This document shows positions 1 through 8,828 of a DNA stretch of 64,000 bases, piece after piece. The translations under genes and the position numbers were made by a program. This DNA is from Spirosoma profusum (GTDB taxonomy: Bacteria; Bacteroidota; Bacteroidia; Cytophagales; Spirosomataceae). The notes beneath the pieces were generated by a model. It made no database searches, was not told the origin of the DNA, and saw only the letters and a program-made list of their open reading frames with translations. The number at the start of each line of letters is the position of its first letter. The stretch's first letter is position 1. The stretch is from assembly GCF_014699005.1 (NCBI RefSeq), contig NZ_JACWZY010000002.1, positions 124,001 through 188,000 on the forward strand. The letters run 5' to 3'.

Positions 1-775
1 GCATGTGCTTTTTTTCTTCTACCGGTAAGTGTATACGTCGAAGCAGCAAGCTGATTTCAGGTTTTCCAGCTACAAACAAAGCCCCGCTTTTACCACCCTT
101 CTGAATGGCTTCAGGCTCGTTCAAGGCCAGTGCGCCTTTTAGCTTATCGGGATTGTGGCAACTGGTACATTTCTGCTCAAAAATGGGCTTGATGACATCA
201 TTAAAAACCAGCGCCTGCTGAATATCGACAGGTTCTGGTGTCTGGTTCTTAGTTAAAGGGGCTAGCACAAAATCAGCACCGTGAGTAATGGTGGCTCCAT
301 AATGACCTGCACTAAGCAAAATAACGCCTAAAATCACCGAACCTGTTTGAGCAACTACCCGCGAATACCAGCGTTTTTGCTGCGCCCAATAAAGCAGTGC
401 AGCCAGAAAGAACGTAGCAGCCCCCGTCCACTTATGCCACTGAACAACCGAACCCGTATAGCCATCTTCTTTCGACAGAAACAGGCCCATAATAACCGTA
501 ACAGCCGCTAGCAACGACCCAACGAGCAATAGATTTCTTGAAAAAATTCGATACGATTCATTTGCTGCGTAAGCCTTATAAAACCGAAAGGCTTCCATCA
601 GCACAGCCAGCAGCAGCAACGTGATAGGAAAGTGCAGCAGCAGTGGGTGCATCCGACCAAAGGGTTGCAGCCAGACAGGTATAGCTATTTTATTTTCAAA
701 TACTAACAGAAACAGAATGAAAACTACCGACGCAAACAGGCCCTGTTCCGCTAAATTGACTAACTTTTTCTGCAT
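1..775 (-). CDS. Membrane-anchored c-type cytochrome, DUF2231-like N-terminus (partial)
   Basis: The open frame runs from an ATG at 775 off the left edge, so 258 codons are visible and the C-terminus is missing. The N-terminus has four or five hydrophobic segments and a RMHPLLLHFP motif, nearly the same as LGRLHPLFVHFP in the protein at 6350-8707. One heme c motif CTSCH lies near residue 203, followed by a planctomycete-cytochrome-like stretch (KLKGALALNE). Its relative continues into DUF1549 and DUF1553, so this gene may do the same beyond the edge (inference). It is probably an inner-membrane cytochrome and the last visible gene of the SusC-led series. The family assignment is good; the substrate and electron partner are unknown. 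Confidence 0.8.
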   Translation of the reverse strand, partial: MQKKLVNLAEQGLFASVVFILFLLVFENKIAIPVWLQPFGRMHPLLLHFPITLLLLAVLMEAFRFYKAYAANESYRIFSRNLLLVGSLLAAVTVIMGLFLSKEDGYTGSVVQWHKWTGAATFFLAALLYWAQQKRWYSRVVAQTGSVILGVILLSAGHYGATITHGADFVLAPLTKNQTPEPVDIQQALVFNDVIKPIFEQKCTSCHNPDKLKGALALNEPEAIQKGGKSGALFVAGKPEISLLLRRIHLPVEEKKHM

Positions 776-967
776 CTGATTGCTGACTGAAATAAACCTG
801 TTTTAATTTGTACTACGTAGCGTTTTTGTCATGCTGAGGTACGAAGCATCTTAATGTCTTCCTGATTTGAGAATAGTGATACGTTAAGATGATTCGTACC
901 TCAGCATGACAATAACACCTTTCTTGGGCCGTTTTCCTGTAATTTCACTACGTAGCACTTTTAATGC
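776..967. other. Intergenic gap with palindromic repeat
   Basis: The 192-base gap between two co-directional minus-strand genes holds the palindromic element at 826-912. The palindromic octamer CTACGTAG lies on both sides of it, near 813-820 and 949-956. I see no gene and no convincing promoter. Confidence 0.6.
826..912. repeat. Palindromic intergenic element, copy 1 (GTCATGCTGA family)
   Basis: Arms 826-854 and 884-912 (29 bases each, one mismatch) enclose a 29-base loop. The outer ends read TTGTCATGCTGAGG and its complement. The right loop edge carries TGATACGTTAAGATG, also found in the copies at 45921 and 50623. A T-run follows each arm in the direction of reading, so it could act as a two-way terminator or as an mRNA stabiliser. 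Confidence 0.9.
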
Positions 968-2422
968 TTAAGCAATAATATCATGCACCACTTTTCCTGA
1001 TACGTCTGTTAGTCGATACCGGCGGCCTAGATGCTTGAAAATTAGCTTTTCGTGATTAAGCCCAAGTTGATGAAGTACGGTTGCCTGGAAATCGTGGACG
1101 TGTACAGGATTACTTGCTACGTTGTAACCGACCTCATCAGTTTCACCATAAACGATACCTGGTTTAATGCCTCCACCTGCCATCCAGATGGTGAAGCAAC
1201 GAGGGTGGTGGTCACGACCGTAGTTCTCTTTGGTCAGTTTGCCCTGTGTATAACTGGTACGTCCAAACTCGCCCCCCCAAATCACCAGCGTTTCATCCAG
1301 TAGACCTCGTTGTTTGAGGTCGGTGACTAAGGCCGCCGACGCTTGATCCACGTCTTTTGCCTGCTTGGCAATTTCGAAAGGTAGATTGCCGTGCTGATCC
1401 CAGCCCTGGTGATAAAGTTGTACAAACCGGACGCCATTTTCGGATAGCTTACGCGCCAGCAGGCAATTGGCTGCAAACGTACCAGGCACCAGACAATCAG
1501 GGCCGTAGAGCTTAATAATGTCGTCTGGTTCTTTCGATAAATCCATGACCTCGGGAACGGCGGTCTGCATCCGGTAGGCCATTTCGTACTGTTTCACTTT
1601 GGCCATGATTTCCGGATCGCCGAACTCCTGATAGCCCATTTCGTTCAGTTGCGCCAGATTGTCGAGCATATCCCGGCGCGCTTTTCGGTCCATGCCTTCG
1701 GGGTCGCGGAGGTAGAGCACCGGGTCTTCGCCCTTACTGAACTGAACGCCCTGGTGAATCGAATCCAGAAACCCATTCGACCACAGTTTGGAATATACGC
1801 CCTGCCCATTCCCAATTCCCCGCGACAACAACACCGTAAAATTGGGCAGGTTTTTGTTTTCGTTTCCGAGGCCGTAACTCAACCAGGAACCCATGCTTGG
1901 GCGATTTCCCTGCTGCGACCCCGTTTGCAGAAATGTCAGGGCTGGGTCGTGGTTGATGGCTTCGGTGTACATCGATTTCACAATGCACAGATCATCAACC
2001 ACTTTCGCCGTGTAGGGCATCAAATCACTTACCCAGGCTCTTGATTGACCATATTGTTTGAAATCAACGAAGGAGCCAACCAAAGGAAACTCTTTTTGGT
2101 TAGCTGTCATGCCGGTCAGGCGCTGGGTACCCCGGACGGATGGCGGAATTTCCTGGCCCCACATCTCCCGCAGTTTAGGCTTATAATCGAACAGCTCCTG
2201 TTGAGAGGGCGCTCCATTCTGAAACAGGTAGATAACCCGTTTGGCTTTGGGGGCAAAGTGCGGCATACCGGGCGTAAAGCTTTCGTCATCGGCACTTCCG
2301 CCACCAAACAAATCGGGAATCAGCAACGATCCTAAAGCTGCACTGCCCAACCCCAAACTCAGGCGGGAAAGAAAGCGACGCCGATTAAAATTCAGTCCGT
2401 GTTCCAAGATTTCCTTTTCCAT
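968..2422 (-). CDS. DUF1501 family protein, Tat-exported
   Basis: 484 residues. DUF1501 belongs to the alkaline phosphatase/sulfatase-like fold; no reaction is established that I can name. A twin-arginine signal (NRRRFLSRLSLGLGSA) near residues 12-27 predicts folded export. Family features visible include WDQHGNLPFE, VIWGGEFGRT, and the closing run HHPRCFTIWMAGGGIKPG. The longest frame starts at 2473 inside the preceding gene; I chose the ATG at 2422, four bases after that gene's TAA and just before the Tat signal. It pairs with the DUF1549/DUF1553 lipoprotein upstream, the usual arrangement for these families in Planctomycetes and Verrucomicrobia. Confidence 0.9.
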   Translation of the reverse strand: MEKEILEHGLNFNRRRFLSRLSLGLGSAALGSLLIPDLFGGGSADDESFTPGMPHFAPKAKRVIYLFQNGAPSQQELFDYKPKLREMWGQEIPPSVRGTQRLTGMTANQKEFPLVGSFVDFKQYGQSRAWVSDLMPYTAKVVDDLCIVKSMYTEAINHDPALTFLQTGSQQGNRPSMGSWLSYGLGNENKNLPNFTVLLSRGIGNGQGVYSKLWSNGFLDSIHQGVQFSKGEDPVLYLRDPEGMDRKARRDMLDNLAQLNEMGYQEFGDPEIMAKVKQYEMAYRMQTAVPEVMDLSKEPDDIIKLYGPDCLVPGTFAANCLLARKLSENGVRFVQLYHQGWDQHGNLPFEIAKQAKDVDQASAALVTDLKQRGLLDETLVIWGGEFGRTSYTQGKLTKENYGRDHHPRCFTIWMAGGGIKPGIVYGETDEVGYNVASNPVHVHDFQATVLHQLGLNHEKLIFKHLGRRYRLTDVSGKVVHDIIA

Positions 2423-2426
2423 AGCG

Positions 2427-4766
2427 TTAGGACTTGGTGATTGTTTCTTCGAGATTATAAATGGTCGAGACAATGCGCATCAGGGCCGCCAGTTGCACCT
2501 TATCCACTTTTTTCGGAATCGGATACTCGCCAACGGCCAGCGCTTTTTCGGCGCGCGATTTATCTAACCCCTTCAACTCTTTATCGTAGTAAGCACTCAA
2601 CACCGAAACTTCCTTTTCTTTCGGTTTACGGCTTACAATCAACTGGAAAGCCTTGCTGATTTTATCGTCGATACCCGTTTTTTCTTCTAAAAGTTTGGCA
2701 GCCAGTACGCGTGACGCTTCCAATACAGTCGGGTCGTTAAGCATGATAAGGGCTTGTAATGGCGTATTGGTTTTCAGCCGCCTTACCTCGCACAGGTCAC
2801 GGTTGCTGGCATCGAAAATAGCCATTGACGGGGGCGGCACGGTACGTTTGATGAGTGTATACATGCCCCGACGATATAACTTCGGCCCGTGGTCCTGTAC
2901 GTACATCGACAACAGCCCGCGTCCCGACGTAGCACCTTCCCACAATCCGGGTGGCTGATAAGGCTTCACGCTCGGTCCTCCAATTTGCCGATTCAATAAT
3001 CCGCTGCTGCTTAGGACTAAATCACGTACAAATTCAGCATCGACTCGGTAACGTGGGCCACGAGCCAAGTACTTGTTGTCAGGATCGGTCTGTAGTTTTT
3101 CGGGTGTGATAACCGCCGACTGTCGATACGTGGCAGACGTAACCATTTGCTTCACTAACCGCTTGATGTCCCAGCCGTGCTCCCTGAAATCGACGGCCAG
3201 CCAGTCCAGCAGTTCGGGGTGTGTTGGCAATTCGCCCTGCATGCCAAAATCACCAGCGGTTTTTACGATTCCTTTTCCGAAAAACTGCTGCCACAACTGA
3301 TTGACGTAAACGCGAGCTGTCAGCGGATTTTTTGGGTCGAACATCCACTTCGTCAGCCCAAGTCGGTTCTTGGGATAGCTTTCGTTAAACGGCAGAATTG
3401 AACTGGGGGTACCTGGTTGTACTTCATCGCCGGGGGCATCGTAAGCCCCTCTTTTCAGCAGGAAAGTTTTTCGTGTAGTGTCAAGGTCAGTCATGACCGA
3501 GACGATTAACTTGTTGGTATCCCGCTTGTTGACGAACGACAAAATATTCTTTACGTCTTCGTCGCAGATTTCCATCAGCGGCTTTTTGGCATACGTATCA
3601 GGGCCACCAATCACCGATTCGATACCGATTTCCTTTACGTTATTGAAGAAAGCGAAGAGCCGGTAATATTCTTTCTGCGAGAACGGGTCGTATTTGTGAT
3701 CATGACAATGCGCACATTCCATCGTAACACCAAGCAACCCTTTCCCGAACAAATCCGTCCGATCTGTTACGTACCCAATGCGGTACTCTTCAGGAATGAC
3801 TCCACCTTCTTCGGTAATTTTGTGATTTCGGTTGAAACCGGTTGCCAGCATTTGTTCTTTCGATGCCGTACCAGGGCCGCTCCAGCCGTTCGGACTTTTC
3901 AGGAAATCACCTGCTAACTGCCACGTAACGAAATCGTTGTAGTGCATGTTGGTGTTGTACGCATGAATCACCCAGTCGCGCCAGGGCCATTGCGTGCGGT
4001 AGCCATCATCCTGATACCCATGCGAGTCCGCATAACGAGCCAGATCGAGCCAGTGAACGGCCATTTTTTCACCATACGCCGGATTTTTTAGTAACTGATC
4101 GACCGCTTTTTCATACGCATTGTCGCTCTTATCGGCCATGAATTGCTCCATAAGCTCCAGACTGGGCGGTAAACCGGTCAGATCCAGGCTTAGTCGTCTC
4201 AGCAAACGTTCTTTATCCGCTTCTTCATTGGGCGACAATCCTTTTTGTTCCTGCTTCGCCAGAATGAAATAGTCGATTTCGTTACGTGGCCAATCCTCAT
4301 TGTCAATTTCGGGTAGCTCAGGCTTCTTCGGCGCAACAAATGCCCAGTGTTTTTCATACGTAGCGCCCTGCTTGATCCATTTCTCAATCAGCTTGATTTC
4401 GCGGGCGTTGAGTTTCAAACCGGAATTAACAGGCGGCATCAGCGCCGACGTATCCTGCGACGAAATCCGGAGAAATACTTCGGATAATTCAGGTTTTCCG
4501 GCAACTAGTGCATGCGCTCCGGGATGCTCTTTCAGGATTTTAAATGCACTTTCAGGATCATCGAGTCGCAGTCCAGCTTTACGTTTATTGGCATCTGGTC
4601 CATGACACGCCAGGCACTTATCTGACAAAATAGGCCGGATATCGAAATTATAGCTGATTTTGTCAGGCAAAGCCTCTTCCTCCGCCTGATTTGACGAATG
4701 CATCGTACAGGATTGGCCGTACCAGACAATTGTGGCAATTAATAGAGTTAGGATGCTTCTATACAT
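2427..4766 (-). CDS. Lipoprotein with planctomycete-type cytochrome, DUF1549 and DUF1553
   Basis: 779 residues from the ATG at 4766; an upstream in-frame start at 4787 would put seven residues before a good signal peptide and is less likely. The leader ends in a lipobox-like YGQSC with Cys near residue 20. A heme c motif CLACHGP follows at about 51-57, in the PSCyt1 context (DIRPILSDKCLACH). DUF1549 occupies roughly 150-360 and ends with the family signature CAHCHDHKYDP, a second possible heme or metal motif. DUF1553 covers roughly 450-710 (KNPLTARVYVNQLWQQFFG). The combination is typical of large PVC-phylum secreted proteins of uncertain biochemistry. It is almost contiguous with the DUF1501 gene downstream, implying a joint function. 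Confidence 0.9.
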   Translation of the reverse strand: MYRSILTLLIATIVWYGQSCTMHSSNQAEEEALPDKISYNFDIRPILSDKCLACHGPDANKRKAGLRLDDPESAFKILKEHPGAHALVAGKPELSEVFLRISSQDTSALMPPVNSGLKLNAREIKLIEKWIKQGATYEKHWAFVAPKKPELPEIDNEDWPRNEIDYFILAKQEQKGLSPNEEADKERLLRRLSLDLTGLPPSLELMEQFMADKSDNAYEKAVDQLLKNPAYGEKMAVHWLDLARYADSHGYQDDGYRTQWPWRDWVIHAYNTNMHYNDFVTWQLAGDFLKSPNGWSGPGTASKEQMLATGFNRNHKITEEGGVIPEEYRIGYVTDRTDLFGKGLLGVTMECAHCHDHKYDPFSQKEYYRLFAFFNNVKEIGIESVIGGPDTYAKKPLMEICDEDVKNILSFVNKRDTNKLIVSVMTDLDTTRKTFLLKRGAYDAPGDEVQPGTPSSILPFNESYPKNRLGLTKWMFDPKNPLTARVYVNQLWQQFFGKGIVKTAGDFGMQGELPTHPELLDWLAVDFREHGWDIKRLVKQMVTSATYRQSAVITPEKLQTDPDNKYLARGPRYRVDAEFVRDLVLSSSGLLNRQIGGPSVKPYQPPGLWEGATSGRGLLSMYVQDHGPKLYRRGMYTLIKRTVPPPSMAIFDASNRDLCEVRRLKTNTPLQALIMLNDPTVLEASRVLAAKLLEEKTGIDDKISKAFQLIVSRKPKEKEVSVLSAYYDKELKGLDKSRAEKALAVGEYPIPKKVDKVQLAALMRIVSTIYNLEETITKS

Positions 4767-4781
4767 ATAGAATTTTGATTG

Positions 4782-4846
4782 TGACACAGAGATGCACGGA
4801 GGTTAAAAGAGATTCTCAGTTGATGTCTCCGTGCATCTCTGTGTCA
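4782..4846. repeat. Intergenic inverted repeat of a second family (ACACAGAGATGCACGGAG)
   Basis: Perfect 20-base arms at 4782-4801 and 4827-4846 are separated by 25 bases. The arm sequence ACACAGAGATGCACGGAG differs from the GTCATGCTGA family. It lies between the upstream DUF1501 gene and the lipoprotein gene, 16 bases before the lipoprotein start, so a folded mRNA would sit in its leader. Confidence 0.85.
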
Positions 4847-4856
4847 TAACTTTTCA

Positions 4857-6287
4857 TCATGCCAGCAAATCCATGACGGCTTTTCCTTTTCCGTCGGGTG
4901 TAGTATAAAAGGGACGTTTTTCTACTTCATACTGTGTATCTGGAGCCATGCCCAGCGCGTGGTAGATGGTCTGGTGAATACCATCGATACGTACCGGATT
5001 CTCGATGGTTTTGCAGGGACGTTCATCGGCCGTTTTGCCATATACGAAGCCCTTTTTGATACCTCCACCGAACATCAGCATCGAGCAGCCATCCGTAAAG
5101 TGCCGGTGCATGCCGTAGAACTTCATATCAGACAATATCTCGGGCTGTTTTACCTGCTCTTTCACTTTGGCGTCGGGTCGCCCCTCGACCATCATATCCC
5201 GGCTGAACTCGCTGGCCAGAACAATGAGCGTTCGGTCTAGATGGCCAGATTTTTCCAGATCTAATACCAACTGAGCGATTGGGCCGTCAATCTGGCATTT
5301 CATATCAGCTAGCCGTGTATGCCCGTTTTCGTGCGTATCCCATCCTTTAAACGGTTCATACTCAGTTGTTACGCTTATGAATCTCGCGCCTTGTTGGGTA
5401 AGTCGGCGAGCCAGCAGACAACCTAGCCCAAAACGACCCGTATTATACCGTTCGTAAATATGTGCGGGCTCCGTACTTAAATCAAACGCCTTGGCTTCAG
5501 GAGAATTCAAAAGCCGATACGCCTGCTCCATCGACCGACGTAGTGATTCTTTCTGGTAATCGCTGCCAAACTCACCAACGGGGCTGTTGCTGATGAGTTC
5601 ATTGTAAAGCTGATTACGTCGCTCGAACCGGCGGGCATCCATGCCAATCGGCGGTCGAACACTTTCTAGTCCCTGACTAGGATCGGGAATGAAGAACGGG
5701 CCAAACTCATTACCCAGAAAACCAGCCGTATGGAACGCCTTCAACTCTTCCGCTTCGCCAACCGTAAACCGCTGACCAATATCGATGAACGCCGGAATCA
5801 CCGGATTTTTCGGACCTAGTTCCTTCGCAATCCACGAACCCATGTGCGGAGCGGCTACAGTCTGCGGTGGCTCGTAACAGGTGTGCCAATGGTACTGATG
5901 GCGTGAGTGGAGAATAAATCCCATGTCGGCCGCTACGTAGGAACGTATCAGTGTGCCCCGATCCAGTACGTCGCCGATGGACTGAAGCCCCTCTGAAAAG
6001 TGGATGCCGTCGAGTTTGGTCGGCATGGATTTGAACGTACTGAGCACCCGATTCCCCTCCATATCTTTTTCGAAGGGCGTGTACCGTTTGGGGTCAAAAG
6101 TTTCGGTGTGCGCCATACCACCGGCCATCCAGAGCAGAATGACCGTATCGGCGGTTCCACGTTGACCAGCCTTACCACTTGTACAGCTTGATAGTAGACT
6201 TGGAACAGGAGCGCCAGCCGCTAAAGCCGCCAACGTAGCAGCGCTGGTTTTCTGGAGAAATTCCCGCCGATTCCATTTATAATTCAT
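4857..6287 (-). CDS. DUF1501 family protein, Tat-exported, possible Tat lipoprotein
   Basis: 476 residues, ATG start. The N-terminus NRREFLQKTSAATLAALAAG is a twin-arginine signal, and LLSSC near residue 34 could be a lipobox. The body matches DUF1501: ILLWMAGGMAHTETFDP near the front, FKGWDTHENGH and VLASEFSRD in the middle, and LMFGGGIKKGFVYG near the end. It is the paralogue of the gene at 968-2422. It follows the membrane cytochrome-DUF1553 gene after 62 bases, so the locus holds two cytochrome-DUF1553 + DUF1501 modules in a row. Family call is firm; the reaction is unknown. Confidence 0.9.
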   Translation of the reverse strand: MNYKWNRREFLQKTSAATLAALAAGAPVPSLLSSCTSGKAGQRGTADTVILLWMAGGMAHTETFDPKRYTPFEKDMEGNRVLSTFKSMPTKLDGIHFSEGLQSIGDVLDRGTLIRSYVAADMGFILHSRHQYHWHTCYEPPQTVAAPHMGSWIAKELGPKNPVIPAFIDIGQRFTVGEAEELKAFHTAGFLGNEFGPFFIPDPSQGLESVRPPIGMDARRFERRNQLYNELISNSPVGEFGSDYQKESLRRSMEQAYRLLNSPEAKAFDLSTEPAHIYERYNTGRFGLGCLLARRLTQQGARFISVTTEYEPFKGWDTHENGHTRLADMKCQIDGPIAQLVLDLEKSGHLDRTLIVLASEFSRDMMVEGRPDAKVKEQVKQPEILSDMKFYGMHRHFTDGCSMLMFGGGIKKGFVYGKTADERPCKTIENPVRIDGIHQTIYHALGMAPDTQYEVEKRPFYTTPDGKGKAVMDLLA

Positions 6288-6349
6288 AGCGTTACGATGT
6301 TTTTAACGTAGCACGGACCGTCCGTAATTGTGATGGAAATTCGCAATAC

Positions 6350-8707
6350 TTAGTAAATCAATTGAAACTCAGGGTGTATAGCCATTGCCCAGACCAAATC
6401 CTGTATGCCTTCTACACTCGGGTTTTTACCAACGATTTTCTCCGCTACGGCGATTTCTTTTGGCAGTGGGTTGCGGCCCAGTGATTTTCGATAAAGCTCT
6501 TTCACCAGCGCGTCCGACGTCGGATATTTCGCTTTCCAGATTTCGGCACCGCGTTTCAGGGCTTCGTTAAACGTAGTACCGTTGGTCAGTTCGAGCGCCT
6601 GTAGCAGATTGGCCTGAGAGGTGCGGCTGGTACTTACCGTTTCTCGATTCGGGCGTCCAAGCGCGGTTAAGAACCGATCGTTTTTCACTAAAGCAGCCCG
6701 CGAGAACGGAACCTCTTTTTGAATAGCAGGTGGTAACATCTTCACCAGCGACGTATCCTGATAAATTGGGTTGAACGCCAGACTTACGGCATCGGCAAAT
6801 TGCTCGGCTGTCAGTCGCCGACGTACCATACCCTGGAACACATATGTAGGAGCCGTTACCAAATCGGCATCTTTGATACCTACGGAGGGAAGTTGATACG
6901 TTTTCGACGTAGTGATCGTGTAAATTAGCTTTTTAATGTCGTAGCCGTTCTGCACGAAATCATACGCCAGCCAATCGAGCAAATCCTGACTCCAGGGTTC
7001 GTTGTCCATTACGTCGACCGGCTCCACAATTCCACGACCCATCAACTGCGCCCAGACCCGGTTCACCAATGTTCGATACAGCCGGCCGTCTTTCGGTTGC
7101 ACCAGGAAATCAGCCAACTCACGAAGGCGGTTTTCGGTAGGCGCATCAACACTAATTTGCCCCAATTCTTTGTACAAAATCCGCCGACCGGCCATTTTTC
7201 CCGTCGGTTTATCGCAACGGTGAATTTCTAACGTAGTGTCGGCAAAAACGTTGGCAAAGGCGTAGGCATCATCCAGTTTCCAGTCGCTGATGAAACTGTC
7301 GTGGCAGGAAGCGCACTTGAGATTGAGGCCCAGCATTACCTGTGCTACGTTCTGAGCGGCCTGCATTTCAGTACGTTGGCTCGAATTGATCGTGCCCCGC
7401 CATTTAATGCCTTTGATAAACCCTTCCGATTCTTTGTTCGGGCTAATCAGCTCGCGGACGAACCAGTTGTACGGTTTATTCTTCTTCAGCGAGGCATACA
7501 GCCATTTCGTAATATCGTAGCGGCCACCGGTAATATAGCCCGTTCCGGTATAGTCGTTACGTAGCGCGTCGTTCCAGAACGTAAGCCAGTGTTGGGCGTA
7601 ATCTTCGTTCCGGTTCAACAGGCCTTTAACCAGCGTTTCGCGCTTATCAGGACGTTGGTCAGCTACAAAATCATCAATTTGTTTGGGAGTCGGCAGCAGA
7701 CCGACAATGTCCAGATAAACCCGGCGCTGATACGTTCGGTCGTCGACAACCGTCTTCCAATTGATTTTATTTTTCTGGAAATACGCATTAACCAGTCGAT
7801 CAACTGGATTGGTAATATCGACCGTAGCTGGCGGCAGAACGGGTAAACGCGGAGCCAGATCGGCTACGCGATACAAACTTTTTTCGGGGCCGTTAGGCCA
7901 GGGAGCCCCCGCCTTTATCCAGAATGAAAGCAAGGCTACTTCCTTCTCGGTGAGCCGTTTGCCTTTGGTTGGCATGGCTTCCTTATCGTCGGCGGGCAGC
8001 ATGATGCGACGTATCATTTCGCTATCGTCGGGGTGGCCCGGCTTCAGAATCGCACCGTGTTCTCCGCCTTTCATAATCAGTTCTTTTTTATCGAGCCGGA
8101 GTTCACCTTTGGTTTTGGAAGCGCTGTGGCAGCTATAACAGTTATGCGCCAGAATGGCCCGAACTTCCAGATTCAAATCCTGAACCTGCTTGTCGGTTAG
8201 GGGCTGGTTTGTATTGACGCTGGCAAAAGCAAAATTGGTTTCGCCCCCCTCCGGGCTTTTCGGTTTGTTCCCTGGTAATACGCTTGAGAGGTAATCTTCT
8301 CCATGAGTAAGCAAAGCACCATAATGCCCCGCCAACGTAACGCCCAGCACCGTCACGATGAGCAGGCCACGATACAGAGCAATACGTTGGGAACGTAACG
8401 CCAGTACAGTCAGAATCGCCAACGCCATCGTGGCTAAACCTGACCACTGGTGAATAGCAACGGTGCTGCCTTCGTAATCTTCCCCATTTTTGAGAATTAA
8501 CCCAAGTACCACCGCAACGATGGCGCTGATGGTACCAATCCAGAGCATAGCTGTAACGCCCGCCCTAAACTGATTCGATTTACGGTACCAGTCGGCGGCT
8601 TCCAGCAACAGCGCGATGCATAGTAAGCCAACCGGAAAATGAACAAAGAGCGGGTGTAAACGGCCTAAAAACTGCCAAAGCCAAAAGGAATCTGCAATGA
8701 TTGTCAC
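6350..8707 (-). CDS. Membrane cytochrome c fused to DUF1549 and DUF1553
   Basis: 785 residues. The start is GTG at 8707; an in-frame stop at 8723-8725 and the absence of an earlier ATG limit the choice. Four hydrophobic segments fill residues 20-130 (DUF2231-like, with LHPLFVHFPVG). Heme motif CYSCH lies at 190-194 in a PSCyt1 context (SASKTKGELRLD). DUF1549 follows with a second CxxCH, CASCHDSF, near 466, and DUF1553 fills the C-terminal third (GRLYRTLVNRVWAQLMGRG). It differs from the lipoprotein paralogue at 2427 by the transmembrane anchor. That anchor could link periplasmic redox chemistry to the membrane, which is inference. Confidence 0.88.
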   Translation of the reverse strand: MTIIADSFWLWQFLGRLHPLFVHFPVGLLCIALLLEAADWYRKSNQFRAGVTAMLWIGTISAIVAVVLGLILKNGEDYEGSTVAIHQWSGLATMALAILTVLALRSQRIALYRGLLIVTVLGVTLAGHYGALLTHGEDYLSSVLPGNKPKSPEGGETNFAFASVNTNQPLTDKQVQDLNLEVRAILAHNCYSCHSASKTKGELRLDKKELIMKGGEHGAILKPGHPDDSEMIRRIMLPADDKEAMPTKGKRLTEKEVALLSFWIKAGAPWPNGPEKSLYRVADLAPRLPVLPPATVDITNPVDRLVNAYFQKNKINWKTVVDDRTYQRRVYLDIVGLLPTPKQIDDFVADQRPDKRETLVKGLLNRNEDYAQHWLTFWNDALRNDYTGTGYITGGRYDITKWLYASLKKNKPYNWFVRELISPNKESEGFIKGIKWRGTINSSQRTEMQAAQNVAQVMLGLNLKCASCHDSFISDWKLDDAYAFANVFADTTLEIHRCDKPTGKMAGRRILYKELGQISVDAPTENRLRELADFLVQPKDGRLYRTLVNRVWAQLMGRGIVEPVDVMDNEPWSQDLLDWLAYDFVQNGYDIKKLIYTITTSKTYQLPSVGIKDADLVTAPTYVFQGMVRRRLTAEQFADAVSLAFNPIYQDTSLVKMLPPAIQKEVPFSRAALVKNDRFLTALGRPNRETVSTSRTSQANLLQALELTNGTTFNEALKRGAEIWKAKYPTSDALVKELYRKSLGRNPLPKEIAVAEKIVGKNPSVEGIQDLVWAMAIHPEFQLIY

Positions 8708-8752
8708 TACGAAAAGAATTAGTTATCAGTAAACGTATTACTTTCATATGAT

Positions 8753-8826
8753 TTTTCAGCACGAATCTAAGTTTAAAGAACATCGATCCGTGCTGAAAAG
8801 TGCCTGATTAAGATCTCTTTAATCAG
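8753..8826 (-). terminator. Double hairpin after susD, probable terminator or processing site
   Basis: Reading the minus strand after the susD stop, a stem CTGATTAA/TTAATCAG (8804-8826) is followed by a second stem TTTTCAGCACG/CGTGCTGAAAA (8753-8763 with 8789-8799). The second stem ends in a short T-run. Stable 3' ends after SusC/SusD genes commonly set the ratio of SusCD to downstream mRNA; that role here is inference. Confidence 0.5.
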
Positions 8827-8828
8827 TT

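Noticed and set aside
811..959. CTACGTAG on both sides of palindromic element copy 1 as a target-site duplication
   Set aside because: The octamer is itself palindromic and ACGTA is very frequent across the window, and the other copies lack such flanks.
2423..2473. Longer N-terminus for the DUF1501 protein at 968-2422
   Set aside because: It would overlap the upstream gene by 47 bases and place 17 extra residues before a normal Tat signal.
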